A program made the position numbers and the translations under genes. From contig MKUO01000027.1 of assembly GCA_001897855.1 (NCBI GenBank), forward strand, positions 118,704-182,703: a DNA stretch of 64,000 nucleotides, in the 5' to 3' direction. This stretch comes from Bacteroidetes bacterium 43-93 (lineage in GTDB: Bacteria; Bacteroidota; Bacteroidia; Chitinophagales; Chitinophagaceae). Positions 33,730 to 41,598 of the stretch are shown piece after piece. The notes under the pieces are model-generated. The model was not told where the DNA came from. It did no database searches and saw only the letters and a list, made by a program, of their open reading frames with translations. Positions within the stretch are counted from its first letter, which is position 1; every line of letters starts with the position of its first letter.

Positions 33730-34202
33730 TTATCCAACTTGTCGCAGATAATCGAGCGATCGCCTGCCGGCACCTTCTATTACAAGAAACAGGCAAGTTA
33801 ACAGTTGTGCATAATCGGCCCGCGTTTCATGCAATACAGCCCAAATGCCCGTTTGAGGAGGCGATGGTGGCGGTGCTAAAGGAGATGTGCCCAGGTATAC
33901 CCCGATTTTGGTAGTGAGTATAGCTACGATCATTTGTAATACAAAAACTAACGCAATAAGACGTGTGTACAAGCCGAGCAACAGCATCACCCCGCCAAGT
34001 ATTTCCAGTTGGCTATTACATGTGCTGTAACATCAGGGACGGGAAACCCAAGTTTTGTAAAACGGCCCACACCCTGATTTGGGTACACAAATTTAAGGAT
34101 GCCTTCTGAGAGAAATACTGCGCCGCATATCAGGCGGATGATGATAATGGAAGCCTGGTTGTCAACTGGCGGATTCAGTAGCCAGTTCATAATTTTTTTC
34201 AT
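33730..34202 (-). pseudogene. DoxX-family membrane protein, split by a single-base frameshift
   Basis: Two overlapping frames together make a full DoxX protein. The first (34202-33987) starts MKKIMNWLLN and runs through RLICGAVFLSEGILKF to IANWKYLAG, then stops. The second (33990-33730) carries the rest: VMLLLGLYTRLIALVFVLQ, IWAVLHETRADYAQL and FLVIEGAGRRSLDYL. If one base is added near 34006-34012, the reading becomes IAN-x-EILGGVMLLLGLY and gives about 157 aa, the family length. The lost base sits by repeated bases (GCCAACTGG), so an assembly error is as likely as a real mutation. DoxX proteins take part in thiol or sulfur-oxidation and thiosulfate-linked stress functions. Confidence 0.8.
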
Positions 34203-34335
34203 AAAAAAAGTAGTAGTGTTTTGTAAAAAAAAATAGTTGTCGTTATGGCAAATCTATTTGCAAGGAGTATTGTGTTTTGTCGCTTGACTGACAGTATCTT
34301 AGTTTTTACAAAGCCATTTTTGTTCACCTTAAAAA

Positions 34336-35103
34336 TTGATGATGATCAGAAAAATCTCTCTGCTGTTTGTATTTGCAATCGCAGGAATGTTATGTACAAC
34401 AACGAAAGGCAGAGCACAATCGACACGCCGTCATTATAATGCCGTGGCCTTCGACTACTTTGTTCTTTTCAATGCCAATTCAGTTATTCCTCATGCAGAG
34501 AAATATTTTCCCGGTAAAGGGGCAGAGTTTACTAAGCTATGGCGATCCAAGCAGTTTGAATATTGCTACCTGCGTTCAATTACTAATCGATATGCGGATT
34601 TCTTCAAGGTTACGGAAGATGCCCTGGATTATACACTGCGTACTATGAAGCTGGAGATGACCGCCGGAGATAAAAAAGAATTGTTGAATGCTTATCTGTC
34701 GCTGGATCTATGGCCGGATACAAAAACATCAATGCAGAAGCTAAAAGATGCAGGTATCAAAATTATTACTATTGCCAATTTTAGTCCGCAAATGCTAAGA
34801 GCTAACGCAGATAAGGCCGGTATAACGGGTATGTTTAATGAACTGGTAAGTACGGATGCTAACCGCTCCTATAAGCCTTCTGCGGCCGCTTACCAATTAG
34901 GTATGAAAAAGCTAGGTTTGAAAAAAGATGAGATCGTATTTGCTGCTTTCGGTAGCTGGGATGCGTATGGAGCCAAATGTTTTGGTTATCCTACTTATTG
35001 GGTCAATAGGTTCAATCTGCCAATGGAGGAATTAGGCGTTAAACCCGATGGCACATCAGCCGATATGGAAGGGCTATTGAAATTTGTATTAGGAACAGAA
35101 TAA
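34336..35103 (+). CDS. Secreted haloacid dehalogenase-type (HAD) hydrolase
   Basis: 255 aa. A signal peptide (MMMIRKISLLFVFAIAGML, cleavage near GRAQ) precedes a type II HAD core close to L-2-haloacid dehalogenases: nucleophile D40 in VAFDYFVLFN (the usual FDAYGTLF has FV here in place of GT), a helical cap, TIANFSPQML as the Ser/Thr motif region, YKPS with the conserved Lys, and AFGSWDAYGAKCFGYPTYW near the end. Export of a HAD enzyme is unusual. Catalysis is probable but the substrate is unknown. It is transcribed divergently from doxX. Confidence 0.8.
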   Translation: MMMIRKISLLFVFAIAGMLCTTTKGRAQSTRRHYNAVAFDYFVLFNANSVIPHAEKYFPGKGAEFTKLWRSKQFEYCYLRSITNRYADFFKVTEDALDYTLRTMKLEMTAGDKKELLNAYLSLDLWPDTKTSMQKLKDAGIKIITIANFSPQMLRANADKAGITGMFNELVSTDANRSYKPSAAAYQLGMKKLGLKKDEIVFAAFGSWDAYGAKCFGYPTYWVNRFNLPMEELGVKPDGTSADMEGLLKFVLGTE

Positions 35104-35129
35104 AACAGGTTGAATCTAAGTTCAACCTG
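35102..35129 (-). terminator. Hairpin terminator after yceI-like gene
   Basis: CAGGTTGAA (35106-35114) and TTCAACCTG (35121-35129) form a 9-bp stem with a six-base loop. On the minus strand it is followed by UUUUAUU. It lies between convergent genes ending at 35103 and 35148, so it may serve both. Confidence 0.7.
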
Positions 35130-35147
35130 CCTATGCATATAGCCGCG

Positions 35148-35735
35148 TTATATTTTTTTAAGCAATTCGATATTAATATCAAGGCTAACATCGTTACCCA
35201 CCAGTAGCTCTCCGCCGGCCAGTTTCCCATTCCATACCAGGCCATATTGTGTACGGTCCAGTGTGCCGGATACTTTGAAGCCTGCTTTAGTATTTTTATA
35301 GGGATCAACAACTGTTCCCTTGTAAACAACATCAAGGCTTACCTCTTTTGTTACGCCGTGCATAGTAAGATCTCCGATCAGTTTATACCTGTTCCTTGCT
35401 ATCATCTTAAATCTTCTTCCTTTAAAACTGATGCTTGGATATTTTGCGGCATCGAAGAAATCGGCAGATCTCAAATGTTCATCCCTTTTCTGGTCTTCGG
35501 TATTGATGCTGCTAACATCAATGTTGAAGTCAATGGTAGCATCTGAAAAGTCGGGCCTGTCGGCCAGTACGACGCCAGAAAATTTGGTGAACTTTCCTTC
35601 GGTCTCTGATATGCCAAAATGCGATATGGAAAACCCAACTTTAGCATGGGAGGCATCATAAGCCCATTCTGTCTTTTGCGCAATAGTCACCTTTGAGGTT
35701 GCAACGATAGCAAAAGCTAGTAATAGATATTTCAT
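35148..35735 (-). CDS. YceI-family periplasmic lipid-binding protein
   Basis: 195 aa with a signal peptide (MKYLLLAFAIVATSKVTIAQ). The mature protein is an all-beta lipocalin-like barrel with the YceI pattern: WAYDASHAKVGFSISHFGISETEGKFTKFSG near the start, LRSADFFDAAKYPSISFKG in the middle, and LTMHGVTKEVSLDV later. Members bind isoprenoid or other amphiphilic molecules in the periplasm and are often stress-induced. It ends in a terminator shared with the convergent HAD gene and precedes it in a redox-rich neighbourhood. Confidence 0.92.
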   Translation of the reverse strand: MKYLLLAFAIVATSKVTIAQKTEWAYDASHAKVGFSISHFGISETEGKFTKFSGVVLADRPDFSDATIDFNIDVSSINTEDQKRDEHLRSADFFDAAKYPSISFKGRRFKMIARNRYKLIGDLTMHGVTKEVSLDVVYKGTVVDPYKNTKAGFKVSGTLDRTQYGLVWNGKLAGGELLVGNDVSLDINIELLKKI

Positions 35736-35767
35736 TTGATCTGATTTTAATTGTGAGATAATGGATA

Positions 35768-36310
35768 TTATATTTTCGGCACGGCGGGCCAGTCAACCGG
35801 TATCTGGGTGATGTTATGCAGGTAGTTACTGATGATCTTATCGCCTATGATGATCATGACGTCTACCAGGTTGGCGGCGTTATAGCCGGCATCATAAAAA
35901 AGTTCTAATGCCTTATCAGATGGCCTGCCACGATTGATGACGGTCTCTTTGGTGAATTTTGCCAGCGCATCTAATTTGTCGTCAAAAGAAATATCGGCCC
36001 TTCTTATTTCTAGTATCTGCTGCTCGTTGTATCCCAGCATGCCGGCCAGCATTGTATGTGCGGGTACGCAATATTTGCAGTCATTTACCTGGCTTACTAC
36101 CAGGTTAATTACTTCCCTTTCTTTTGCTGAAAGGGTGCTCTTCCTGTTTTGCAGCGCGAGGTAGTCAATAAGTGCGGTATCATTCCATGCAAAACTTGCA
36201 TAGAGATTTGGTGTCTTTCCAAATGCTTTAAGCATATGGTCAAACACTTCCTGGTTGGCTGTCGATACCTCGTCGCGTGTTGGTACTTTAAATGAAATTT
36301 TTTCGCTCAT
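35768..36310 (-). CDS. AhpD-like carboxymuconolactone decarboxylase-family protein
   Basis: 180 aa, all helical. The CMD/AhpD motif is NDCKYCVPAH with redox cysteines C78 and C81 and H85; the preceding glutamate (KEREVINLVVSQVND) is also conserved. AhpD-like enzymes reduce peroxides or quinones through a Cys pair, alone or with peroxiredoxin. A peroxiredoxin-type gene lies 1.3 kb upstream, and a Crp/Fnr gene, now frameshifted, is between. A Crp-spaced palindrome lies 15-32 bases upstream of the start. Confidence 0.88.
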   Translation of the reverse strand: MSEKISFKVPTRDEVSTANQEVFDHMLKAFGKTPNLYASFAWNDTALIDYLALQNRKSTLSAKEREVINLVVSQVNDCKYCVPAHTMLAGMLGYNEQQILEIRRADISFDDKLDALAKFTKETVINRGRPSDKALELFYDAGYNAANLVDVMIIIGDKIISNYLHNITQIPVDWPAVPKI

Positions 36311-36324
36311 GATTTAAAACTTTT

Positions 36325-36342
36325 ATTGTCGATATTGACAAT
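36325..36342 (-). promoter_or_regulatory. ATTGTC-N6-GACAAT palindrome, candidate Crp/Fnr-type operator
   Basis: Perfect 6-bp arms separated by six bases (GATATT) 15 bases upstream of the AhpD-like ATG. The half-site spacing matches the Crp pattern TGTGA-N6-TCACA. A crp-like gene is the next upstream gene on this strand, which makes it a plausible target site. Confidence 0.45.
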
Positions 36343-36384
36343 GCAAAAGTCATCTGAGCGGAAGCGGCGAAAAATGAACTGGAT

Positions 36385-36414
36385 TAAAAAATAAAGTTGA
36401 ACCAGTTCAACTTT
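36385..36414. terminator. Palindromic terminator at the end of the crp-like gene
   Basis: AAAGTTGAAC (36393-36402), CA, GTTCAACTTT (36405-36414): perfect 10-bp arms. On the minus strand it is followed by AUUUUUUAA. It overlaps the restored crp stop (36407-36409). Confidence 0.6.
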
Positions 36415-37023
36415 TTGAGGAGAGGCGTTTGCGGATCTTGCTCAGAAACTCTGTAGAGAATCCGAGATAAGATGCTAATGCATATTGGGAACCCTGTTTA
36501 CTATATTGGGGTATTTTGCTGCATACTCCAGGTATCTTTCTTCCGCAGACTTACTGATGTTGGACAATACTCTTTGCTGCGAAAAGTTGAAGGAGCGTTC
36601 TGTAATGATACGGAAGAAACGTTCGAATTTTGGAACTTGTGTAAGCAGGAGTTGTTCCGAATTATATTCTATCTGTATCAGTATTGTGTCTTCCAGTGCC
36701 TCAACGAACAAAGTAGCTGGTACCTGGTTTATATAGCTGTTGAAATCCGTTATCCACCAGTCTTCGACAGCAAAGGAGATAGTATATTGTTCCCCGTTAT
36801 TTCCCAGCAGATAGGCTCTCAATGCGCCTTTGAGTACATAACTCCGGTATTTACAGGTGTATTCGGGCTGTACGATAAACTGTTTTTTCTTCACACGATA
36901 AGTGCGGAGCAGTGATACAAACAGTGCTTCCTCTTCTTCGGTAAGCTGTATATGGCGCGCAACATATTTTATGATCTGGGAATAGTCTTCGTCCATTGTA
37001 ATGCCCTGTAGAATGAGCTGCAA
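36407..37023 (-). pseudogene. Crp/Fnr-family regulator with a C-terminal frameshift
   Basis: The open frame ends at 36475 after 182 aa. It shows the cyclic-nucleotide-like sensor domain (YVLKGALRAYLLGNNGEQY) and a long dimer helix, but stops at RVPNMH just before the HTH. The next frame continues ALASYLGFSTEFLSKIRKRLSSKS, the usual recognition helix, to a TGA at 36407. Restoring one C in the run CCC at 36488-36490 gives RVPQYALASYLG and a product of about 205 aa (or 196 from the ATG at codon 10). As sequenced, the protein lacks its DNA-binding domain. A base-calling error is possible. Confidence 0.85.
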
Positions 37024-37069
37024 AATTATTAATAATGGTTCAAAAGTCGTGCTTCTGAACCATTATTAA
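37024..37069 (-). terminator. Long hairpin between peroxiredoxin and crp-like genes
   Basis: TTAATAATGGTTCA (37029-37042) pairs perfectly with TGAACCATTATTAA (37056-37069), 14 bp with a 13-base loop, and on the minus strand is followed by UAAUUUU. It lies between the peroxiredoxin stop (37078) and the crp-like start (37023), so it may be a terminator, or an operator for the regulator. Confidence 0.6.
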
Positions 37070-37077
37070 ACTAAGCA

Positions 37078-37662
37078 CTACAGATAACTCAATATTTCTT
37101 TTACAGACGCCCTTTTGGTATAGTCCGCGTCAAAATGCTTATAGATGATCTCGCCATTCTTGTTGATGATGTATACAGCCGGTACCGGTAAATTGTTGCC
37201 GTTAGATCCGTTGTTCTTTTTCAGATCAACACCATATTTCATCAGCTTATCAGACATCATAGCATCTACCATATAAGCTACATCATACTCTTTCATGATC
37301 TTCAATCCTTCATCATGCAGAATAGAAAAAGAAGCCTTTGTTTTACTTACCGTCATGTCGATGCTTTCAGATTTTTCAGGTGTTACCGCCAATACCATTG
37401 CGCCTTTTCCTGTGATCTGACCCAGCGAATCTTCCAGCTCGCTTAGTTGCTTGTTGCAATACGGACACCACTGCCCCCTGTAAAATACCAATACGGCAGG
37501 CCCTTTTTTAAGGACCGATTGTAATTCTACTTTTTTACCATATTGATTTTTAGCAGCAAAGCCCGGCGCTTTGTCTCCCACTTCCAGGCCTTTTGGGCCG
37601 GATTGTGCAACCGCGGAAAGGACAGAAAGGGCAGTGGTAACCGTTAATAAAAACTTTTTCAT
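37078..37662 (-). CDS. Secreted peroxiredoxin-like AhpC/TSA-family protein
   Basis: 194 aa with a signal peptide (MKKFLLTVTTALSVLSAVAQ). The thioredoxin fold carries YRGQWCPYCNKQLSELE with C66 and C69, the peroxidatic and a second cysteine in a CxxC arrangement typical of the alkyl hydroperoxide reductase/thiol-specific antioxidant group. It is probably a periplasmic thiol peroxidase or thiol-disulfide protein that reduces peroxides. It is upstream of the Crp/Fnr-like gene and near an AhpD-like gene. Confidence 0.9.
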   Translation of the reverse strand: MKKFLLTVTTALSVLSAVAQSGPKGLEVGDKAPGFAAKNQYGKKVELQSVLKKGPAVLVFYRGQWCPYCNKQLSELEDSLGQITGKGAMVLAVTPEKSESIDMTVSKTKASFSILHDEGLKIMKEYDVAYMVDAMMSDKLMKYGVDLKKNNGSNGNNLPVPAVYIINKNGEIIYKHFDADYTKRASVKEILSYL

Positions 37663-37729
37663 CGTTTAATTTTTGCACAAAGCAACCAATTGCATATCGC
37701 AAAAAGGTCCCGCATTTATAACATTAGTA

Positions 37730-39232
37730 TCACAATGGTAATGGGCTTAGATTCCTGGTGCTTATTACGTAAGGCAATACGAAAGAGAATGCAGTGCCAT
37801 GTCCCGGTTGGCTATCCACCTCAATTCCTGTATGGTGTAGCTCTAATATCTTTTTTACGATGGCCAGGCCTATACCCATGCTGTTTGTAGTAAGGCCTGG
37901 TTTAGCGGTTTGTTTGTATCGCTCAAAGATGTAAGCTTGTTCTTCTGCAGTGATGCCTATACCTGTATCTGCGACCCGGACACGTATCCCTGCCGCAACT
38001 TCTTTTAGCTCAATCGTGATTGTTCCTTTATCAGGTGTAAATTTCATGGCATTGTCCAGCAGGTTTTGAAAAACACGTTCCGTCAACGCTACATCTGCAA
38101 AAACGGGGGGTAGTGCTTTCGGTGCATCGAGGATCAGCCTGATATTTCTTTTGTCTGCTTGCAGGTGGTAGCTCATTAAGGTATCGGAAGCAAGCTCCGT
38201 TAGCAGAAATTGTTCCTTTTCAGGTTGCACCTGGTTGGCTTCCAGCTTAGAATACTGGAATAGCTGCGCAACAAGCGAAGATAGTTTTTGTGTGCTATCT
38301 AGCACCGTTAGCAGGTACTTTTCTTTTTTGGTTTCGTCGAGCGTGTGTTGTTTAATGATCAGTGTTTCAATGTAACCTTGGATGATAGACAGCGGGGTGC
38401 GCAGATCGTGAGAAACGTTAGCTATCAGTTCTTGCCTGAATTTGTCCGTAGCCTGTATTTTTTCAAAATTGTCAACGATCACATCCGCCATTTCATTGAA
38501 GGTAGTCGTAAGCATACCAAGATTACCTTTCGCATATCCCTCTATCCTGGCAGTATGATCGCCTTCCTTAAAGCGCCATACCACAGCCGCTGCGCGGCAA
38601 ATACTGTCGGTTATAAGAAAGAAAGTAACGGCACCAATAATCAGGACGATACATAAAGCTGTGAAAAAGATGGATGTACCCAGTTTGTAATTAAAGTCTT
38701 TGCTAAGCCCGCTAAGGATCTGGTTCTGCTTTTCGCTGCATAGTACGGCATACACGTAACCGGTAACCTTACCTTTTTCATATACAGGGGCTGCCGAAAA
38801 AATGGATGGTTCACCCGGTTGTTTAGGGTTGTCTCCCAGGGGTTTTTCCATACTCTTTGCACTTAGCCATTGATGAACGGTGCCAATATCTACCTTATGT
38901 GTTTTTACTGATCTGTCCGGCACCACATAGTCGGTAATATTCCCGGTAGTATCCAATAAGTATACTTCAACACTTGGGTTGGCCACCATAATGGAATGTA
39001 TAATATCATGGGTGACGGCAGTATCAGGCTTGCCATTTTTTAACGGATGTGTAAACGTAGCGAGGTGAGATGCCACATTGCCATAGAGCTGCTGGTGCGC
39101 CGCAGTATAATATGACTTCGAAAAATGCGAGGCGATTAGCACAAATACCAGGCCCAGTATTGCCAGCAAGCCGGTAAATACTGCCAGTATTTTCCAAAAG
39201 AGTAGGTTGCTTTGAATGGTCTTTAGAGGCAT
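37730..39232 (-). CDS. PhoR-like membrane sensor histidine kinase
   Basis: 500 aa. TM1 (about 13-35) and TM2 (about 187-207) bracket a periplasmic PAS/Cache-like domain; a HAMP linker (about 205-260) follows. The H-box is NVSHDLRTPLSIIQGY with phosphoacceptor H275; then N-box QNLLDNAMKFT, DTGIGI and GIGLAIVKKI. It pairs with the OmpR/PhoB-type regulator whose gene ends five bases upstream. Together they form a classical two-component system of unknown input. Confidence 0.93.
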   Translation of the reverse strand: MPLKTIQSNLLFWKILAVFTGLLAILGLVFVLIASHFSKSYYTAAHQQLYGNVASHLATFTHPLKNGKPDTAVTHDIIHSIMVANPSVEVYLLDTTGNITDYVVPDRSVKTHKVDIGTVHQWLSAKSMEKPLGDNPKQPGEPSIFSAAPVYEKGKVTGYVYAVLCSEKQNQILSGLSKDFNYKLGTSIFFTALCIVLIIGAVTFFLITDSICRAAAVVWRFKEGDHTARIEGYAKGNLGMLTTTFNEMADVIVDNFEKIQATDKFRQELIANVSHDLRTPLSIIQGYIETLIIKQHTLDETKKEKYLLTVLDSTQKLSSLVAQLFQYSKLEANQVQPEKEQFLLTELASDTLMSYHLQADKRNIRLILDAPKALPPVFADVALTERVFQNLLDNAMKFTPDKGTITIELKEVAAGIRVRVADTGIGITAEEQAYIFERYKQTAKPGLTTNSMGIGLAIVKKILELHHTGIEVDSQPGHGTAFSFVLPYVISTRNLSPLPL

Positions 39233-39237
39233 ATTTA

Positions 39238-39969
39238 TTATAGTTCTTCGTTAAACCTGTAGCCAATGCCCCAGGTAGTAAGGATGTATTTTGGTTTCGA
39301 GATATCTTGTTCTATTTTGCCGCGAAGACGGTTGATATGAGAGTTGACGGTATGCTCATAGCCTTCAAAATCATATCCCCACACAAGGTTCAGCAATCGC
39401 TTCCGGCTGTAGCTTTTACCGGCGTTGGAAGCCAGTAAGGTAATGAGGTCGAACTCCCGGGGAGAGAGATCAATTCTTGTGTCATTAAGCATCACCTTTC
39501 GTTTGTCGATATCTATTTCCAGTCCGGAGAACCGAAGTATGGACGCGGTATTCGCCGGAAATTTTCCTGACTGAATGTCTTCGTTTCTTCTGAAGATCAC
39601 TTTCACCCTCGCTATAAATTCTCGTATGCTGAAGGGCTTGGTAAGATAATCGTCGGCCCCTGTTTCCAGTCCTACCACTTTATCTATCTCTTCCGATTTG
39701 GCTGATAAGATCATGATAGGAGTATGCCTGTCGTCTTTGCGAATCCTGCGACATACTTCCATGCCGTTCAAGCCTGGCAGCATGATGTCGAGTATCACCA
39801 GGTCGAACCGTTGTTCCTTTGATAGATCCAATCCTTCCTGTCCTTTCGATACGGTTGTTACATCGCAGTGCAGGTCTGCAAGATGGATGGTCAGCAGGTC
39901 AATAATGTTTTTGTCGTCTTCAATAATTAATACTTTGTACATCTTATTGTCAGTTGTCGCGTTTTTCAA
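39238..39969 (-). CDS. OmpR/PhoB-family response regulator
   Basis: 243 aa; the frame starts at 39969, but MYKVLIIEDD at codon 10 (39942) is a likely alternative. Receiver domain: acidic E18-D19-D20 region, phosphoacceptor D61 (LVILDIMLPG) and K111 (YLTKPF). The C-terminal winged helix is of the OmpR type (FDLITLLASNAGKSYSRKRLLNLVWG, HTVNSHINRLRGKIE). It is translated together with the kinase downstream. The divergent lipoprotein gene at 40082 is a possible target; a TACTTTTG element at 40006-40013 could be its -7. Confidence 0.94.
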   Translation of the reverse strand: MKNATTDNKMYKVLIIEDDKNIIDLLTIHLADLHCDVTTVSKGQEGLDLSKEQRFDLVILDIMLPGLNGMEVCRRIRKDDRHTPIMILSAKSEEIDKVVGLETGADDYLTKPFSIREFIARVKVIFRRNEDIQSGKFPANTASILRFSGLEIDIDKRKVMLNDTRIDLSPREFDLITLLASNAGKSYSRKRLLNLVWGYDFEGYEHTVNSHINRLRGKIEQDISKPKYILTTWGIGYRFNEEL

Positions 39970-40081
39970 AAATGAGTAAAAATGATAGTCCTTACAGGGC
40001 TGTGATACTTTTGTTATAATTGCACAACACCTTTGGGATATACACTGCTTTCTTTTGCATCATAAAAAACGACTTAAGAAA

Positions 40082-41026
40082 ATGAAGAAGTTCTCCCAAA
40101 AATTTGCAGTGCTATTACTTTCTTCCACTGTTATTATTTCGTGCAAGAAAAATGATGATATGCCTGCGAAAGCTAACCCGGTGACAGGAAAAGATCCTAA
40201 TACCGCTGAAGTTGTCAGTGTCGATCGCTTTAGCACAGCTGCAGGACATTTGCAGGTGCGTACATCTTCAAATGGTCTTCCGGGACCTAACGAAGCAGTT
40301 AACTTCGACCAGGGGCCTTTTATTACAACGGGCTTTACGCCGGATGGTAAAAGCGTACAGTACTACAATTTTGATGTGCAGCCAACCACTCCCGCCCCTA
40401 TATGGGCGCTGTTCAAAAAAGATGGTACTGCCATAGCAGGCCAGCTTAATATCATCGATGTAATACCCGGTGATGCAGGTTACAATGATTTCTGGCAGGT
40501 GTACAAGGTAACAGTGCCTGACGATTATGTTGCCAATACTGTTACCAGCTATGCCGAACTTGTAAAGGCAGGTTACGCCATCGAGAAAACAGATAACCTG
40601 GTGAACTGCCCCGTAGTACCCAAAGGCTCTACGGCTACCAAACGTTTTGTAAACGAAGATGCCGGACTTACCAAAGGATGGTATAAAGACAAGCTGGTAT
40701 ATTATTTCAACTTCTCTGAAAGAGCACTGAAAGTAACAGGCAGTGGCTCCGTGCCGTTAGCGCCGATCTACGTTACGTTCAATGTCAATCCTGATCAGCC
40801 GAATGGTGGTCCCGCTTCAGGTTTTAAAACAGAGGCAGGCAATGATCAGACACATAATGTTGTAGCAACTGTACCGGCGGATGCAGGGTACTCTCCGCTA
40901 TGGGGTGTTATTGTGTACGATAATGCAGCTTTCAACACTGTGCACGACCTGTCTACTGCTACGGCAGCAAAGATCCTGGTTCCCGCTGCCGGTAATGTAA
41001 ACTGCCCTATAGTACATATTCAATAA
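40082..41026 (+). CDS. Lipoprotein with two homologous halves, unknown function
   Basis: 314 aa from the ATG at 40082, where the signal peptide and lipobox (STVIISC) start; the open frame is longer. The mature part has an internal duplication. Each half includes a segment like APIWALFKK or APIYVTFNV, then the pattern (I/V)P.DAGY..(F/L)W.V, and ends with (L)VNCP(V/I)V. The domain is not one I recognise; some calcium- or ligand-binding roles are conceivable but unsupported. It is divergent from the PhoB-like regulator and may be controlled by it. A strong terminator follows. Confidence 0.7.
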   Translation: MKKFSQKFAVLLLSSTVIISCKKNDDMPAKANPVTGKDPNTAEVVSVDRFSTAAGHLQVRTSSNGLPGPNEAVNFDQGPFITTGFTPDGKSVQYYNFDVQPTTPAPIWALFKKDGTAIAGQLNIIDVIPGDAGYNDFWQVYKVTVPDDYVANTVTSYAELVKAGYAIEKTDNLVNCPVVPKGSTATKRFVNEDAGLTKGWYKDKLVYYFNFSERALKVTGSGSVPLAPIYVTFNVNPDQPNGGPASGFKTEAGNDQTHNVVATVPADAGYSPLWGVIVYDNAAFNTVHDLSTATAAKILVPAAGNVNCPIVHIQ

Positions 41027-41061
41027 CGGGGGTGCAGGATCTTTTTGCACGGATTCTGTAT

Positions 41062-41095
41062 ATCAAAGCCACTTTCCAGTGGCTTTGATCTTTTT
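41062..41095 (+). terminator. Intrinsic terminator of the duplicated lipoprotein gene
   Basis: ATCAAAGCCACT (41062-41073), loop TTCC, AGTGGCTTTGAT (41078-41089), then CTTTTT. Perfect 12-bp stem 36 bases past the stop. Confidence 0.9.
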
Positions 41096-41111
41096 AGAAC
41101 CATTTACAGCA

Positions 41112-41594
41112 TTATAGAATCATTTTCAGCATAGCCATGTCTTTTAGCAGCACACCGTTATTGTATATTGGCTCAGTATAATTTTCCAAAAAGAAATTCT
41201 CTTTGATATACGCATCTTCAAAACCATTCTTTTTGTAGAAGTTCAATTCCCTTACAGCCGTATCTGGGGTGCCAACCCACAATGTGTTATACCCGGCGTC
41301 CTTTGCAATTTTTTTGATCTCTGTTATCAGGTAACTGCCTATACCTGCACCTTGCAAGTTTTCAGCGACAGCAATATTTTTTAATTCCAGTTCTTCTGCG
41401 TTAATGGGGTATAAAGCAAAGGCTGCACCTGCATCATTACTTTTAGTAGATTGTAGCACAAATACCATCGAGTCACCAATGTATTTGTCGATTGCCTCTC
41501 TGGTTTCGTCCGCAAGCAATAGCAATTCGTATGGTATCGTGTCTTCTGCCCTGAGTTGTATCAGGCTATATTGTTCCTTTTGCATTTGTAACAT
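41112..41594 (-). CDS. GNAT-family N-acetyltransferase
   Basis: 160 aa from the ATG at 41594; an ATG at 41642 is also open but overlaps the upstream gene by 44 bases. It shows the GNAT acetyl-CoA loop (NLQGAGIGSYLI) and the C-terminal FYKKNGFED. The acceptor substrate is unknown. The upstream gene at 41599-42036 is another GNAT and ends four bases before this start, so they form one operon. The two are not close in sequence beyond the fold. Confidence 0.88.
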   Translation of the reverse strand: MLQMQKEQYSLIQLRAEDTIPYELLLLADETREAIDKYIGDSMVFVLQSTKSNDAGAAFALYPINAEELELKNIAVAENLQGAGIGSYLITEIKKIAKDAGYNTLWVGTPDTAVRELNFYKKNGFEDAYIKENFFLENYTEPIYNNGVLLKDMAMLKMIL

Positions 41595-41598
41595 CTCA

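Noticed and set aside
33675..33914. 79-aa plus-strand ORF opposite doxX
   Set aside because: It lies antisense to the second DoxX half, which matches a known family; the forward frame is a shadow.
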